From: Luteolibacter sp. SL250
Lineage (GTDB): Bacteria > Verrucomicrobiota > Verrucomicrobiia > Verrucomicrobiales > Akkermansiaceae
Length of the DNA: 64,000 nt
Assembly (NCBI RefSeq): GCF_026625605.1
Contig: NZ_CP113054.1
Span: 4,712,001 to 4,776,000, forward strand
Reading direction: 5' to 3'
How positions within the stretch are numbered: position 1 is the stretch's first letter; each line of letters opens with the position of its first letter. The notes under the pieces are model-generated. The model saw nothing but the letters and a program-made list of their open reading frames with translations. It ran no database searches and was not told the DNA's origin. The translations under genes were made by a program, and so were the position numbers. Shown here piece by piece: positions 1 through 13,222 of the stretch.

Positions 1-43
1 ACGAAACTATCCGCTTCCGCGGCGCATTTCGAGGAGGAAGTTT

Positions 44-1774
44 TCACGAATCCCACTGCGACCGCCGGGCTCCCATCCAGGCGGCGACGAGCGCGATGAG
101 AATATGTGCGGCCAACGCCTGGAGACAGGCAACCTGAGGTGAAAGCGCCGTATCGATGACTGATTTCACGGCTTGGTGAACCTGCGTCTGGAGCGCCTCC
201 ACCGAGCCGGACCACGCCCAATAAGCGGAAATGAACGGGCGAGTGAACGACTCGATATGCTCCGGCAGCGCAAGCACCGCGCCCGAAAGCGGGAGCTGGA
301 ATCCCACCAGATAGATCGACAGCAGCGATGCCTGCTCCGCCGTCCGCATCCACGATGAAATCGCCAGACAGACCGCCGTCATGGCCGCATTCACCGCCAG
401 CAGGAATCCGGCGTGCTGGATGAAATCCCCGCGGAACGGACCGAAGAAGTTCACGAAGAACGCCATCCACGCGGACTGCGCGACCACCAGGCAGGCCAGA
501 AAAGCGACCTTCGATCCTAGGTAAGCCGCTGGCCTCAGTCCCGCGAATTTCTCCTTTTCATAGATCGGCCTCTCCCCCGCGATTTCCCGCGCGGAGTTGT
601 TTGATCCCATGAGCGACAGCAGCACCACCTGGAACATGATGATGCCTGAAATGGCGGATCCGACCTTGGCCTGGTCCGCGCGCACGCTCTGCTGCTCCTG
701 GATCTCGGCGGCGATGTCGTTCTGACGGCTTTCGGAAAACTTCCGGATGTTTCCGGACGCCTTGTCACTGAAAAGGGTGACCAACAACGGGAAACAGATG
801 AGGATCGCCAGTTGCAGGAACACCTGCGCCTTGTCCCGGAAAAAGATCTTCCATCTCCGGGAAAGGAGGGTGGAGAACTGGCTGAGCAATCCTGGAACTG
901 CTGCCGGTGCGGCCGCGGCCTCCTCCGGAGGGGAATTTTTCCTCGGCCTCAGTTTCCCCTCAGCCAACAGGCGGTTGCCTGCCAACATTTTGTCGTAAGT
1001 GGCGCCGTGTTTCTGCCATGATTTTTGCCAGCTTTCCGAGGATTGGGTGGCGAGCCTCGGGTAGATTTCCTCCGTATCCTTGACGGAGAAATAGTGGTTC
1101 AGCCGGTCTGGAGGACCGTGGTAGGCTACCCTTCCTTCGTGGAGAACCAGCACGGAATCATAAAGTTCCAGATGGGCCAGCGAATGGGTCACGGAAAGTA
1201 CAATTCTGCCATTCTTCCGGGAGAGTTCGTGCAGCAACTGGACGATCTCCCGCTCCGATCGCGGATCCAGACCGGAGGTCACCTCATCACAAAGCAGCAA
1301 CTGCGGGTCCGAGACCAATTCCATCGCCAGCCCCAATCTGCGCTTCTGCCCACCGGACAGCACCCGCACCTGCCGGTCATTGATGGAAGAGAGGCCGGTT
1401 TCCCCCAACACCTTGTCAATACGATGGTCCAGTTCCTCCGCCGATCCGCAACGGACACGCAGCCGGGCGGCGGTTTCGATGGATTCGTCAACCGTCAGTG
1501 GATCATATGCGACCGAAAATTGCGGTACATACCCCACCTCGGATGGGGAGAAATCCTCATCCGTGGAGAGATTCCGCCCGTTCCACAACAACGCCCCGGC
1601 AGACTCCGGATTCAAGCCGGCAATCGTTTTCAGCAACGTGGTCTTCCCACAACCGGATGGACCGACGATCGCCATGAAATGTCTTTCCGGCACCCGGACG
1701 GAAACCTGATCGACGAGGTTGGTGTCCGCCCCGTCTTTCCGGATCTTGAAACAAACTTCCTGGAGTTCCAGCAC
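44..1774 (-). CDS. ABCG-like ABC transporter, fused ATPase and ABC-2 permease
   Basis: This is a half-transporter with an N-terminal ATPase (about residues 1-230) and a C-terminal ABC-2-type membrane domain (about 300-576). The ATPase shows Walker A GPSGCGKTT (38-46), Q-loop Gln85, signature LSGGQ (139-143), Walker B LLLCDE (159-164) and H-loop His197. The permease half has about six hydrophobic segments and a conserved extracytoplasmic stretch. Domain order and the 576-residue length match the ABCG/White family, whose members usually dimerise to export lipids or hydrophobic compounds; the substrate cannot be read from the sequence. The start is GTG and I see no clear ribosome binding site. 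The gene follows the Fe-S scaffold gene by about 50 bases on the same strand, so the two may be cotranscribed, although no functional link is evident. Confidence 0.9.
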   Translation of the reverse strand: MLELQEVCFKIRKDGADTNLVDQVSVRVPERHFMAIVGPSGCGKTTLLKTIAGLNPESAGALLWNGRNLSTDEDFSPSEVGYVPQFSVAYDPLTVDESIETAARLRVRCGSAEELDHRIDKVLGETGLSSINDRQVRVLSGGQKRRLGLAMELVSDPQLLLCDEVTSGLDPRSEREIVQLLHELSRKNGRIVLSVTHSLAHLELYDSVLVLHEGRVAYHGPPDRLNHYFSVKDTEEIYPRLATQSSESWQKSWQKHGATYDKMLAGNRLLAEGKLRPRKNSPPEEAAAAPAAVPGLLSQFSTLLSRRWKIFFRDKAQVFLQLAILICFPLLVTLFSDKASGNIRKFSESRQNDIAAEIQEQQSVRADQAKVGSAISGIIMFQVVLLSLMGSNNSAREIAGERPIYEKEKFAGLRPAAYLGSKVAFLACLVVAQSAWMAFFVNFFGPFRGDFIQHAGFLLAVNAAMTAVCLAISSWMRTAEQASLLSIYLVGFQLPLSGAVLALPEHIESFTRPFISAYWAWSGSVEALQTQVHQAVKSVIDTALSPQVACLQALAAHILIALVAAWMGARRSQWDS

Positions 1775-1822
1775 GGGCTATTTTGGGTTTGCGGGAAGGG
1801 TTGGATCCGTGGTTTCCGGAGA

Positions 1823-2284
1823 TCAATCCAATGGCACGATCCTGATCTTTCCGGACGAGGGACGCTGCAAGGATCCGGAAAGCGTATTGGAAGCCGCTTC
1901 CACGGGCGCCGCGGGTGTGGCGTCGAGTGCGTTCTTCAGCGCTCCTTCCACCAACTGACCGCAGTGGATCTTCATGGGAGGGAGCGCCCCGAGGTCGCCG
2001 GAAAGCTCCGCCGCAGAAAGACTCCGCGCCTCCTCCGCCGTTTTTCCCTTCAGAAGCTGGGTCGCCATCGATGCCACGGCAATTGCTGTTTGGCAGCCGA
2101 ATGCTTGGAACGATGCGCGGTCGATCACACGCTTTCCGTCCTTTTCCGTGAACTTCAGCCACATCCGCATCATGTCGCCACACTCAGGGGAACCCACGGT
2201 GCCGACCGCATCCGCATCCGAGATCTCTCCCTGATTCTGCGGGTTTGCCAGCGCGTCGCGGACCTTTGATTCAAATTCGCTCAT
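1823..2284 (-). CDS. IscU/NifU-type iron-sulfur cluster scaffold protein
   Basis: A 153-residue cytoplasmic protein of the IscU/NifU N-terminal family, which assembles Fe-S clusters before handing them to apo-proteins. The three conserved cluster-ligand cysteines are present in their usual settings: SPECGD (Cys35, with Asp37), AFGCQTA (Cys64) and KIHCGQL (Cys108). About 25 residues beyond the fold (after residue 128) are not conserved-looking. The reading frame runs upstream to 2353, but the internal ATG at 2284 begins where family homology begins (MSEFESKV). No cysteine desulfurase or other isc/suf gene is in the window, so its partner must lie elsewhere. It could also be called a SufU-like protein. 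Confidence 0.85.
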   Translation of the reverse strand: MSEFESKVRDALANPQNQGEISDADAVGTVGSPECGDMMRMWLKFTEKDGKRVIDRASFQAFGCQTAIAVASMATQLLKGKTAEEARSLSAAELSGDLGALPPMKIHCGQLVEGALKNALDATPAAPVEAASNTLSGSLQRPSSGKIRIVPLD

Positions 2285-2356
2285 GACATCAACTTGAACG
2301 GATTCCCCACGCTCCGCAAGGGTCCTCATGGAAAGGTGTGGGCACGCTCGCACCGC

Positions 2357-3433
2357 TCACCCGCCGGATCCTTTGTAGATCTTCTTCATGACCTCCATTT
2401 TTCCCGGATCTTTCGCAACACTCGCGATGGTGAACATCATCACGCCGGTGCTTCTGCCACCGAGTCCATACTGGAGAACCTTTCCGAATTCTTCCGGAGA
2501 TACCCGCGGATCATCATGGGCCTGAACGATCGGCCACATCTGGGGATACGATCCGGGCTTGTCCTTCATCCAAGGCTTTCCCCCAAGATAGGTGACAAAT
2601 TCCTCCACATACTCCGGTGGCTTTCCGGACCGGCCATGGTAAATCATCGGGGAAAAGACGTCCACGTGCGCGGCCAGCGCGTCGAAGTCGAGTCCCAGGC
2701 ACCGCCGCCGCACACCGCTCAAATCCTCATCCTTCCAGGCGGTGTGGAAGATGCCGACCAACGCATCCGGGCGGATCTCTTTGGTGATCGCACGGATCTC
2801 CTTCGCCCAGTCCACGATCACGTGCACCCGCCAGTCCTCCCATTTCCGCGCTGCGTTGGAGAAAATCCATTTGGCTTTCTCCTGCGGAGTTTCCCCGCCC
2901 ACCTCAACTCCCGCCCATTTTTCAAATTCGGAGAGACATGAATCGTTGAAGCAGGTCTTGATGAGGACGGGATACGGATCCTCGAACTGCCCGTGCCAAT
3001 GCGTGTAGTCCATCCAGATCCCATCCAGTTCATACTTTCCCAGAAGCTCACGCAGCTCCTTCATCCTGAACTCGCGGAATCCTTTGTGTGTCGGGCATAC
3101 TCCCATGAACCACGTGGCTGCGGGCGCTGGACTTCCCGAATCATCGATGGGATGGGCATCCGGATGATTCTTAACATAGTCTCCGTACTTTCCGTTGAGG
3201 GTGGGAAACTCGGCGAATACCTTGCATCCTTCCGCTTTCGCCCGCTTGAAAGTCGCTTCGTCGATTCCCTTGCCATGGATGAATACCGCGTTGACACCGT
3301 ATTCATCCAGCTTGGCCCCGGTGTCCCAGAATGCCTTGGGATGGGCATAGGTTCCGCGGATGATCTCCGGTTTCCCTTCCGCCCCGAAAGAAGTGATCCA
3401 AATGAAGGCGAACGTGCGGAGGAAGGTGTTCAT
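2357..3433 (-). CDS. Secreted TIM-barrel glycoside-hydrolase-like protein
   Basis: A 358-residue protein with an N-terminal signal peptide (about 1-19), hence exported. The body looks like a (beta/alpha)8 barrel of the hypothetical glycosyl-hydrolase-like group: alternating strand motifs such as VNAVFIHGKG, CKVFAEF, DGIWMDYTHWHG (137-148), ALVGIFHTAW and VDVFSPMIYHGR. The Asp in GIWMDY sits at the end of a predicted strand, where such barrels carry a catalytic acid. Substrate specificity is unknown. The stop lies 72 bases upstream of the Fe-S scaffold start, on the same strand. A carbohydrate-related role fits the other secreted hydrolases in the window but is inferred. Confidence 0.65.
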   Translation of the reverse strand: MNTFLRTFAFIWITSFGAEGKPEIIRGTYAHPKAFWDTGAKLDEYGVNAVFIHGKGIDEATFKRAKAEGCKVFAEFPTLNGKYGDYVKNHPDAHPIDDSGSPAPAATWFMGVCPTHKGFREFRMKELRELLGKYELDGIWMDYTHWHGQFEDPYPVLIKTCFNDSCLSEFEKWAGVEVGGETPQEKAKWIFSNAARKWEDWRVHVIVDWAKEIRAITKEIRPDALVGIFHTAWKDEDLSGVRRRCLGLDFDALAAHVDVFSPMIYHGRSGKPPEYVEEFVTYLGGKPWMKDKPGSYPQMWPIVQAHDDPRVSPEEFGKVLQYGLGGRSTGVMMFTIASVAKDPGKMEVMKKIYKGSGG

Positions 3434-3641
3434 GGCTTTTTACGGTCGGGACAAGGCGCCCATCGCTCCGGCCCGAGGTATCAATAAGGCCAGACAGGTG
3501 GCGGTTCTTGCAGAAATCGTCGTGGCAGTGCGACGACGGCGGACAACCCGACCGTGTCTTGGGGGACCAACATTTTCACAGGATGATCCTACATTGTAGC
3601 CTGGTACGGGCCAGTCGGGGACTGAACCACCAACGAGAGCC

Positions 3642-3908
3642 TCATTTGCTGCCACGCAACAGCTCATCAATCCTCCTGACGAGTGCATCCGCCGAATCGA
3701 AAGATTCTTCAGCACCCTCCCAAAGCGGCGAAGATCCATCCGTTTTGGACAGACCGTAGATCCGATCCGTCGGGAAAAACTCCGCGCGATAATCCACCCC
3801 GTCGATCACCAGATCCAGCATCATGTCGCCGGGAGGAAATGTAATCAACTTGGCCCCGGTTCCGGAGAATCGATCGGCGATCGCTTCAAACTCTGCTGTG
3901 GATTTCAT
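3642..3908 (-). CDS. Small conserved-looking hypothetical protein
   Basis: An 88-residue soluble protein without signal peptide or membrane segment. I do not recognise the family. It has an alternating pattern (KLITFPPGDMMLDLVIDG, then YRAEFFPTDRIYGL) that suggests a small antiparallel sheet, followed by a C-terminal helix (SADALVRRIDELL). The ATG at 3908 was chosen over an upstream in-frame ATG (3959) because GGAGAG lies six bases before it. The gene lies just downstream of the rRNA operon terminator, on the same strand. Confidence 0.55.
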   Translation of the reverse strand: MKSTAEFEAIADRFSGTGAKLITFPPGDMMLDLVIDGVDYRAEFFPTDRIYGLSKTDGSSPLWEGAEESFDSADALVRRIDELLRGSK

Positions 3909-4004
3909 TTCGATCTCTCCGGGAGTCGGGATTGGTTTCGCGCTGGTCCATGAAGGCACCTGGCATCGTTTGCCGCAACCCTGTGTCGCCTGGTTGTCCC
4001 GTTC

Positions 4005-4042
4005 AAAAAAAAGCCCCGTCCATTCTCTCGAATGGACGGGGC
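4005..4042 (-). terminator. Rho-independent terminator of the rRNA operon
   Basis: On the minus strand a perfect 13-bp stem (4030-4042 with 4013-4025) closes a GAGA tetraloop and is followed directly by eight T residues (4012-4005). It begins a few bases after the 5S gene, so it ends the rrn transcript and insulates the small gene at 3642-3908. Confidence 0.95.
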
Positions 4043-4048
4043 ATATAC

Positions 4049-4163
4049 CTGGCGACGACCTACTCTCACAGGACCTGTCGTCCCACTACCATCGGCGCTG
4101 TGGCGTTTCACTTCCGGGTTCGGAATGGGACCGGGTGGTTCCACCACGCTCTGGTCACCAGAG
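4049..4163 (-). rRNA. rrf: 5S ribosomal RNA
   Basis: The minus strand reads a canonical 5S of about 115 nt, with the GAACCCGGAAGTGAAAC region and the closing terminal helix formed by its first and last bases (CTGGTGACC... pairing with the ...GTCGCCAGG end). It is the last gene of the rrn operon. The ends are estimated from the terminal helix and may be off by a few bases. Confidence 0.92.
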
Positions 4164-4352
4164 GGCAATCCTGATGTCTCTTTGACTTCAAAACTGGGTC
4201 TCTGATGAGCATGAGCTCGGGGTGACAACTGCAAGCTTTCTGGAGCCAGCCCGCTCGCTGACATCCACACGGAGAGTGCATTCTTCATTCAACTGCGGCC
4301 TCGATTGTTTCAGGCCATTCACGGTCACTTGTAACTTCCAATTCCAAAAAAT

Positions 4353-7191
<2,839 letters not shown>

Positions 7192-7409
7192 ATTTTGAAA
7201 TCAGCTGTTAATGAAGTCTCCAGCTTGCTTCTCGCGAAGCAGTTCTGTTCTGATCTTCTATTTAACGGTCAGTGTTTCCACTGACTTGCCGTAAAAATTT
7301 GATGTATATTTGGGAATTAGAATATTTCCAAGGACCGTTGTAAGAATGGCTCTTTTTTGAACAATCTTAACTTTGCAGTCTCTTAAAAAATGTCATTTCT
7401 CCATGTGGA

Positions 7410-7432
7410 TGTCAAAGAGCGGACTTCGTCCG
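7410..7432 (-). promoter_or_regulatory. boxB/boxA-like antitermination site in the 16S-23S spacer
   Basis: On the minus strand a 5-bp perfect hairpin (CGGAC GAA GTCCG, 7432-7420) leads straight into CGCTCTTTGACA (7421-7410), which matches the rRNA boxA core CTCTTTRACA. The same 11-base core (GCTCTTTGACA) recurs in the 16S leader at 9703-9713. Its place just upstream of the 23S gene is where spacer boxA sites are known to act through the NusB-S10 complex. Confidence 0.7.
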
Positions 7433-7476
7433 ACAGTATCGCTTCGTTCAGAAGATCCTTGTTTCCGTTCCGTGGA

Positions 7477-7553
<77 letters not shown>

Positions 7554-7613
7554 CTTTGGATTCCATGACTCGTGTTCCCCGTTTGACCGGAGCTCGAGAC
7601 GAACCGTGAAAGA

Positions 7614-7689
<76 letters not shown>

Positions 7690-7914
7690 TTTTACCGGAG
7701 GTCGGAAATTTGTTTCTTCTGACTTCAAAAGAGGAAGAAAGACTGAATTGAGCGCCGCGTGACCTGATTAAAGACGCGGACGGGATTCTATTTAAGTGTT
7801 CAAGTTGGGAACCATTGCTGGTTACCCTAAGCCAACGTCTTTCCATCGTTGCCGATGGCTAGCGGGGCTTCGACCTTTCGCAGGGACCGTGAGAACGGTT
7901 TGCGAATTTCTCCG

Positions 7915-9460
<1,546 letters not shown>

Positions 9461-9817
9461 GCCATGACTGTTAGTTTTTTAAAAAACCACTTAGATCATG
9501 GCGACGTTCGGACTTTCGTCCGGACCTGTAAGGCTATCTCACCTTACTCCCGCGCGTCGGGGCTTAACCGACCGCGCGGCGCACAATTCAATCTTTTTCC
9601 TCTTCCCAACAGACCCACTTGTTATCCAGTGAAGAACGGTTTCTTTTCTTCGGTTTCCCGAGGAGAATCCCCGCCACTGGCACGCGGCCTGCTGAGCCAT
9701 ACTGTCAAAGAGCTTGTTTCGAGGGGACTAAAAAGCCGATCAGTGTTGGGAGGTGTTAAACCTCGCACCGATCGACTGAGAGTCTCTCGCGTCGCCCGCT
9801 GTCGTGGCGACGGGGAG
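9461..9817 (-). other. rRNA operon leader RNA
   Basis: This untranslated leader lies between the candidate promoter and 16S and contains several hairpins on the transcribed strand. GCCATGA (9502-9496) pairs with TCATGGC (9467-9461) just before 16S. A stem at 9525-9506 closes a GAAA loop (one mismatch). A strong 11-bp stem with one bulged base joins 9579-9568 to 9560-9550. A boxA-like site sits at 9703-9714. I see no protein-coding gene here. Confidence 0.65.
9703..9714 (-). promoter_or_regulatory. boxA-like antitermination site in the 16S leader
   Basis: The minus strand reads AGCTCTTTGACA, matching the boxA core CTCTTTRACA. It is the same 11-base core seen in the 16S-23S spacer (7410-7421). 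It lies about 240 bases before 16S and 100 bases after the candidate promoter. Confidence 0.7.
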
Positions 9818-9875
9818 ACCCTACCAGACACGACCCCCGCGGGTCAATGTCTTTTTGAATAGTTTTTTGGAAATT
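9818..9875 (-). promoter_or_regulatory. Candidate rRNA operon promoter with UP-like element
   Basis: On the minus strand TTGACC (9847-9842) is a good -35 box. An 18-bp spacer separates it from TAGGGT (9823-9818), a weak -10, followed by a GC-rich discriminator. Directly upstream is an A-rich block (about 9872-9850, CCAAAAAACTATTCAAAAAG) resembling the UP elements of strong rRNA promoters. A second AT-rich stretch at 9900-9935 could hold another promoter. Confidence 0.45.
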
Positions 9876-10283
9876 GTTCGTGAGATATTCATAAGTGACT
9901 CACAATTAGATAAATCTATAAAATTATTTTTTAGCGCGATTTGTGACGGATTTGGAAGCATCCAAGGCGTTTTCTACAAATCCGAGCACCGCCAAGGGCC
10001 GATTTCCCCATATGGCTCTAGGCTTTGGCGCACTTTACGAGATCGTACGAATGTTTCACGACGATTTCGGCCATTTTCGACTCGTGATTCACCTCTCACC
10101 GCCCGATTTCCCCCGAAAGCGTCCATTTTGACGCTTTCAGGCCGTTCTGCGATGCGGGTTTGCCCCGTTCCGACCCGATCAAGGACCGTCAGGCCTTGCG
10201 TTGCCGGTCATTCATGGCCGGGAGCCACGCCATACGGGGAGGATGGTCCTCCAGCGGTCCACCGAGCGTTTGGAGGGCGACCC
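9876..10283. other. Intergenic region, no gene seen
   Basis: About 400 bases between the rRNA promoter area and the end of the benzoate-type transporter gene. The first 60 bases are AT-rich; the rest is ordinary GC-rich sequence. Open frames here show no family resemblance and no ribosome binding site, and I see no terminator hairpin with a T-tract. Confidence 0.5.
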
Positions 10284-11450
10284 TCAGCGGCCTGAGTGCG
10301 GTTTCAGGAGCAACACCACGGCTCCTGCGATCATTCCCCAGAAGGCGGAGCTGATGCCCAGCAGCATCACACCCGAAAGCGTGACGAAAAACGTCACGAT
10401 CGACGCCACCCGATACCGCTCCTCATTCAACGCGAGGGTAAGTCCGTTCGTGATCGTTCCGAGCAACCCGAAGCCAGCGACAGCAAGGATCAACTCACGC
10501 GGGAATGCGTTGAAAAGGGCGACGATCGTTGCGCCGAAGACGCCGATCAGCGCGTAGAACAAGCCCGCGAATATCGCCGCGGGGTAGCGTTTGCGCGGGT
10601 CCGGGTGTGCTTCCGGACCCAGGCAGAACGCTGCGGTGATGGCCGCCAGATTGAGGGCATATCCACCGAACGGTGCGACCAACAGATTGGTGAAGCCACT
10701 CCAGCCGATGATGCGGGAAACCGGTGGCTTGTAGCCATGAGCCAGGAAGATCGAGACGCCGGGAAGGTTCTGCGAAGCCATCGTCACGACGAATAACGGG
10801 ATGGCGATTCCGACGACGGCTTTCATGCTGAAGTGCGGTGTCACCCACACCGGCGTGGTGATCCCCCACTCCACGCTACCAAGGTGGAACAAACCCTGGA
10901 ACATCGCCACCACGATGCCAGAGAGGAGCATCACCGGCACATTGAAGCGCGGCCAGCCGATGCGACCGACCAGGAACGCGCCGAACATCACCAGCACGAG
11001 CCACGGGTTGGAAGGCACCGCCGCAAAGGCATCCAGCGCGAACCTTGCCAGCACTCCGGCCAGCAACGCGGCCGCCAATGGGACAGGCAGGCGGTTCATG
11101 ATTTTCTCAAACCATCCTGTCACCCCGCTGAGGGTGATCAACAGGGCGCTCACCATGAACGCACCGATCGCTTCCGGCATCGTGATGCCGCCCTCCGCCG
11201 CTGCGGAGGCGATGACGCCGGCCCCCGCGGTGGACCACGCGATCATCACCGGTTGGCGGGTCGCCAATGACAGGCCGATACTCCCGACACCAATGCCGAT
11301 ACCCAACGCCCACAGCCATGATGCCGTCTGTTCCGGCGATGCGGAAAGCTGGTGCGTGGCCTCGAAAATGAGGGCAACAGAGCCAGTGAAGCCGATCAGC
11401 ACGGCGACAAAGCCCGCAATGAGAGACGAGACGGATAGATCTTTGGTCAT
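10284..11450 (-). CDS. benE: BenE-family benzoate/aromatic acid:H+ symporter-like permease
   Basis: A 388-residue inner-membrane protein with about twelve hydrophobic segments, matching the BenE family in length and in its signature stretches (SLIAGFVAVLIGFTGSVAL at the N-terminus, QPVMIAWSTAGAG, TMASQNLPGV, APFGGYALNLAAITAA). BenE proteins take up benzoate or are of unknown specificity (E. coli YdcO). The ATG at 11450 was preferred over upstream starts because family members begin about nine residues before the first helix. No aromatic catabolic genes adjoin it, so benzoate as substrate is not supported by context. Confidence 0.88.
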   Translation of the reverse strand: MTKDLSVSSLIAGFVAVLIGFTGSVALIFEATHQLSASPEQTASWLWALGIGIGVGSIGLSLATRQPVMIAWSTAGAGVIASAAAEGGITMPEAIGAFMVSALLITLSGVTGWFEKIMNRLPVPLAAALLAGVLARFALDAFAAVPSNPWLVLVMFGAFLVGRIGWPRFNVPVMLLSGIVVAMFQGLFHLGSVEWGITTPVWVTPHFSMKAVVGIAIPLFVVTMASQNLPGVSIFLAHGYKPPVSRIIGWSGFTNLLVAPFGGYALNLAAITAAFCLGPEAHPDPRKRYPAAIFAGLFYALIGVFGATIVALFNAFPRELILAVAGFGLLGTITNGLTLALNEERYRVASIVTFFVTLSGVMLLGISSAFWGMIAGAVVLLLKPHSGR

Positions 11451-11555
11451 TCCCGGCATCAGAATGGTAGGGAATACCTCCGGCGTGGCAACCACGGGAA
11501 GGACGCCGGACGGTTCAGCAGGCGATTGTTTCCACCTTCACAGACCAGGCAAGGG

Positions 11556-13163
11556 TCAGGTCACCCCGGTGAAGGAGCGGCGGGATGCCCAGTTCGCCGT
11601 TTCACCGAGCAGACGGCTTTCCGTCTGCAGCATGAGATGGGTGAAAGCCCGCTCCGACTTCGCGGCGGCGAACAGCGGCCGGATCTTCTGCAGATACTCC
11701 AGCATCTCCTGATAGGTGTGGGATCTCGCCTCCAGATCGAATGAAGCGGCGAGTGACAGCGCGCCAACCGCCAGGACGGGCAGCAGCACGGCGCAGATGC
11801 CCAGAACCCCGGAGGGCACCGCCCCCGGGTGGAACAACAGCTTGCCCGCTGTCGCGAGAAAGGCTGTCACCGTCGCGGCGTTGAAGATCCGGGACGCCCA
11901 GCGGAGCTTGTTCACCGCGTCCCTGTATTTGTGGCGGTAGTAGGCGATCTGGCCGTCCGGCCCATCCATGCGGGATTCCAGGTAGTGCCGCCGTTTCTCC
12001 TCCCATGGCTCCGGACTTCCCTTCGTGGATGCCAGATTCAGGACATTCACCGTCCGCAGGAGGGGCCGCAGCGTGGCGGGGAAGGGCAGCTTGAACAGGT
12101 GCTCCAGATGCACGTGCAGACCACGCAGGGAACTGACCGACCGGCTGATCTCCGCAGAGAGCCTGCAGACCGCCCATACCCGCACGATGTGTGAATGATG
12201 AAGAGCGAAATGAACGGAGAACCCCGCCAGCAGCAACAGCAGTTCCACTGACAGCAATAGATCGACCATGCCGTGTCCGCCCTCTCCACCTGACATTTTC
12301 AACGCCAGAAGCGCGAACAAGGTGGCGAGAAGATGGGCGCCGATCACCACGAATGCGGCCCGCTTGAAAACACTCTGACGCCAGTCCGCCGCCGCACTCC
12401 CCATGGTCTGGATCGCATCCAGATACTTTGCGGACGAAGCCGGCACGCCCGGTGATGGCGCGGACATATCCCCGGCAATGGTTGCCCCCTGCAGATCCTC
12501 CGGCAGTTCGGGCGGCGCCCAGTGGCCGGGCACGTGCCATTTCTCCATGATCTCCGGTCTGCCATCCACCTCATGGACCTGGATCTCCAGCACCGGCTTT
12601 CCGAGCGCCTTGCCATAGTCCAGAAGCTCGGACGTTCCACCCCGCTTGCCCTGCGCTCCGGCCCTGATCAGACAGACGATCACGTCACTCGCTTTCAGGA
12701 TCTCCAGGTTCGTGTCCTCGAACCGGCAAATCCGGTCTTTGGAATGGCTCACCACCCTTTCGTGGATGATATGCGGACTGGCAAGCAGGCGCAGCGCCTC
12801 CGCCTTTCCATCATCCGGAAAGTCAGGGCTGCCATCACTTCCACGCGCCGACAGATACTCCTCGCGGGCCTGGGGTAGGAAGATCCTCTGGGATATGCCC
12901 AGCACGGCGCATGCCTCCGTGAACAACAGATCCGCCCCGATCGCCACCTGGGATATACCACACCCGAAATGATGGGCTTGCCACTTCAGCCGCCCGGGTA
13001 GTTCCGCAAGCAACGCGCGGAGCCGCTCACCGACCTCCCGGACATAGGCAGCCCTCTCGTCTCCGGAAAGGGCGGAATCCGCCTCCAGCAGCATCCTGGA
13101 ACCTGCGAAACCGATGGAAACCACGACGGGAAGGCGTTGCGGGAGGGACGCTGGGGCGGACAT
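11556..13163 (-). CDS. SLOG domain fused to SLATT-like double 2TM effector module
   Basis: This 535-residue protein opens with a Rossmann-like SLOG (DprA/LOG-type) domain, residues 12-200: GFAGSR (18-23), GADLLFTEA (76-84), FEDTNLEILKASDVIVCLI (148-166) and GGTSELLDYGKALGKPVL (175-192). Two transmembrane pairs follow (about 268-289/299-320 and 427-445/453-474). Each is flanked by helical segments like those of SLATT domains, and the tail RLLGETANWASRR (518-529) resembles the SLATT C-terminal helix. SLOG domains bind nucleotide-derived ligands, and SLATT units are thought to form pores in bacterial conflict systems. The fold reading is from motif pattern; the defence role is inferred. It stands alone, without a nucleotide cyclase neighbour. 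The start ATG at 13163 lies shortly before the first strand. Confidence 0.65.
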   Translation of the reverse strand: MSAPASLPQRLPVVVSIGFAGSRMLLEADSALSGDERAAYVREVGERLRALLAELPGRLKWQAHHFGCGISQVAIGADLLFTEACAVLGISQRIFLPQAREEYLSARGSDGSPDFPDDGKAEALRLLASPHIIHERVVSHSKDRICRFEDTNLEILKASDVIVCLIRAGAQGKRGGTSELLDYGKALGKPVLEIQVHEVDGRPEIMEKWHVPGHWAPPELPEDLQGATIAGDMSAPSPGVPASSAKYLDAIQTMGSAAADWRQSVFKRAAFVVIGAHLLATLFALLALKMSGGEGGHGMVDLLLSVELLLLLAGFSVHFALHHSHIVRVWAVCRLSAEISRSVSSLRGLHVHLEHLFKLPFPATLRPLLRTVNVLNLASTKGSPEPWEEKRRHYLESRMDGPDGQIAYYRHKYRDAVNKLRWASRIFNAATVTAFLATAGKLLFHPGAVPSGVLGICAVLLPVLAVGALSLAASFDLEARSHTYQEMLEYLQKIRPLFAAAKSERAFTHLMLQTESRLLGETANWASRRSFTGVT

Positions 13164-13222
13164 ACGGAGCGTGGTTGCTCTCTAACAAAGCCATCACACC
13201 AAGGAAAGATCCAAAACCCGGA

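Noticed and set aside
1025..2269. A 414-codon plus-strand frame
   Set aside because: It is the antisense shadow of the ABC transporter and Fe-S scaffold genes; its translation is Arg/Gly/Pro-rich with no family motif.
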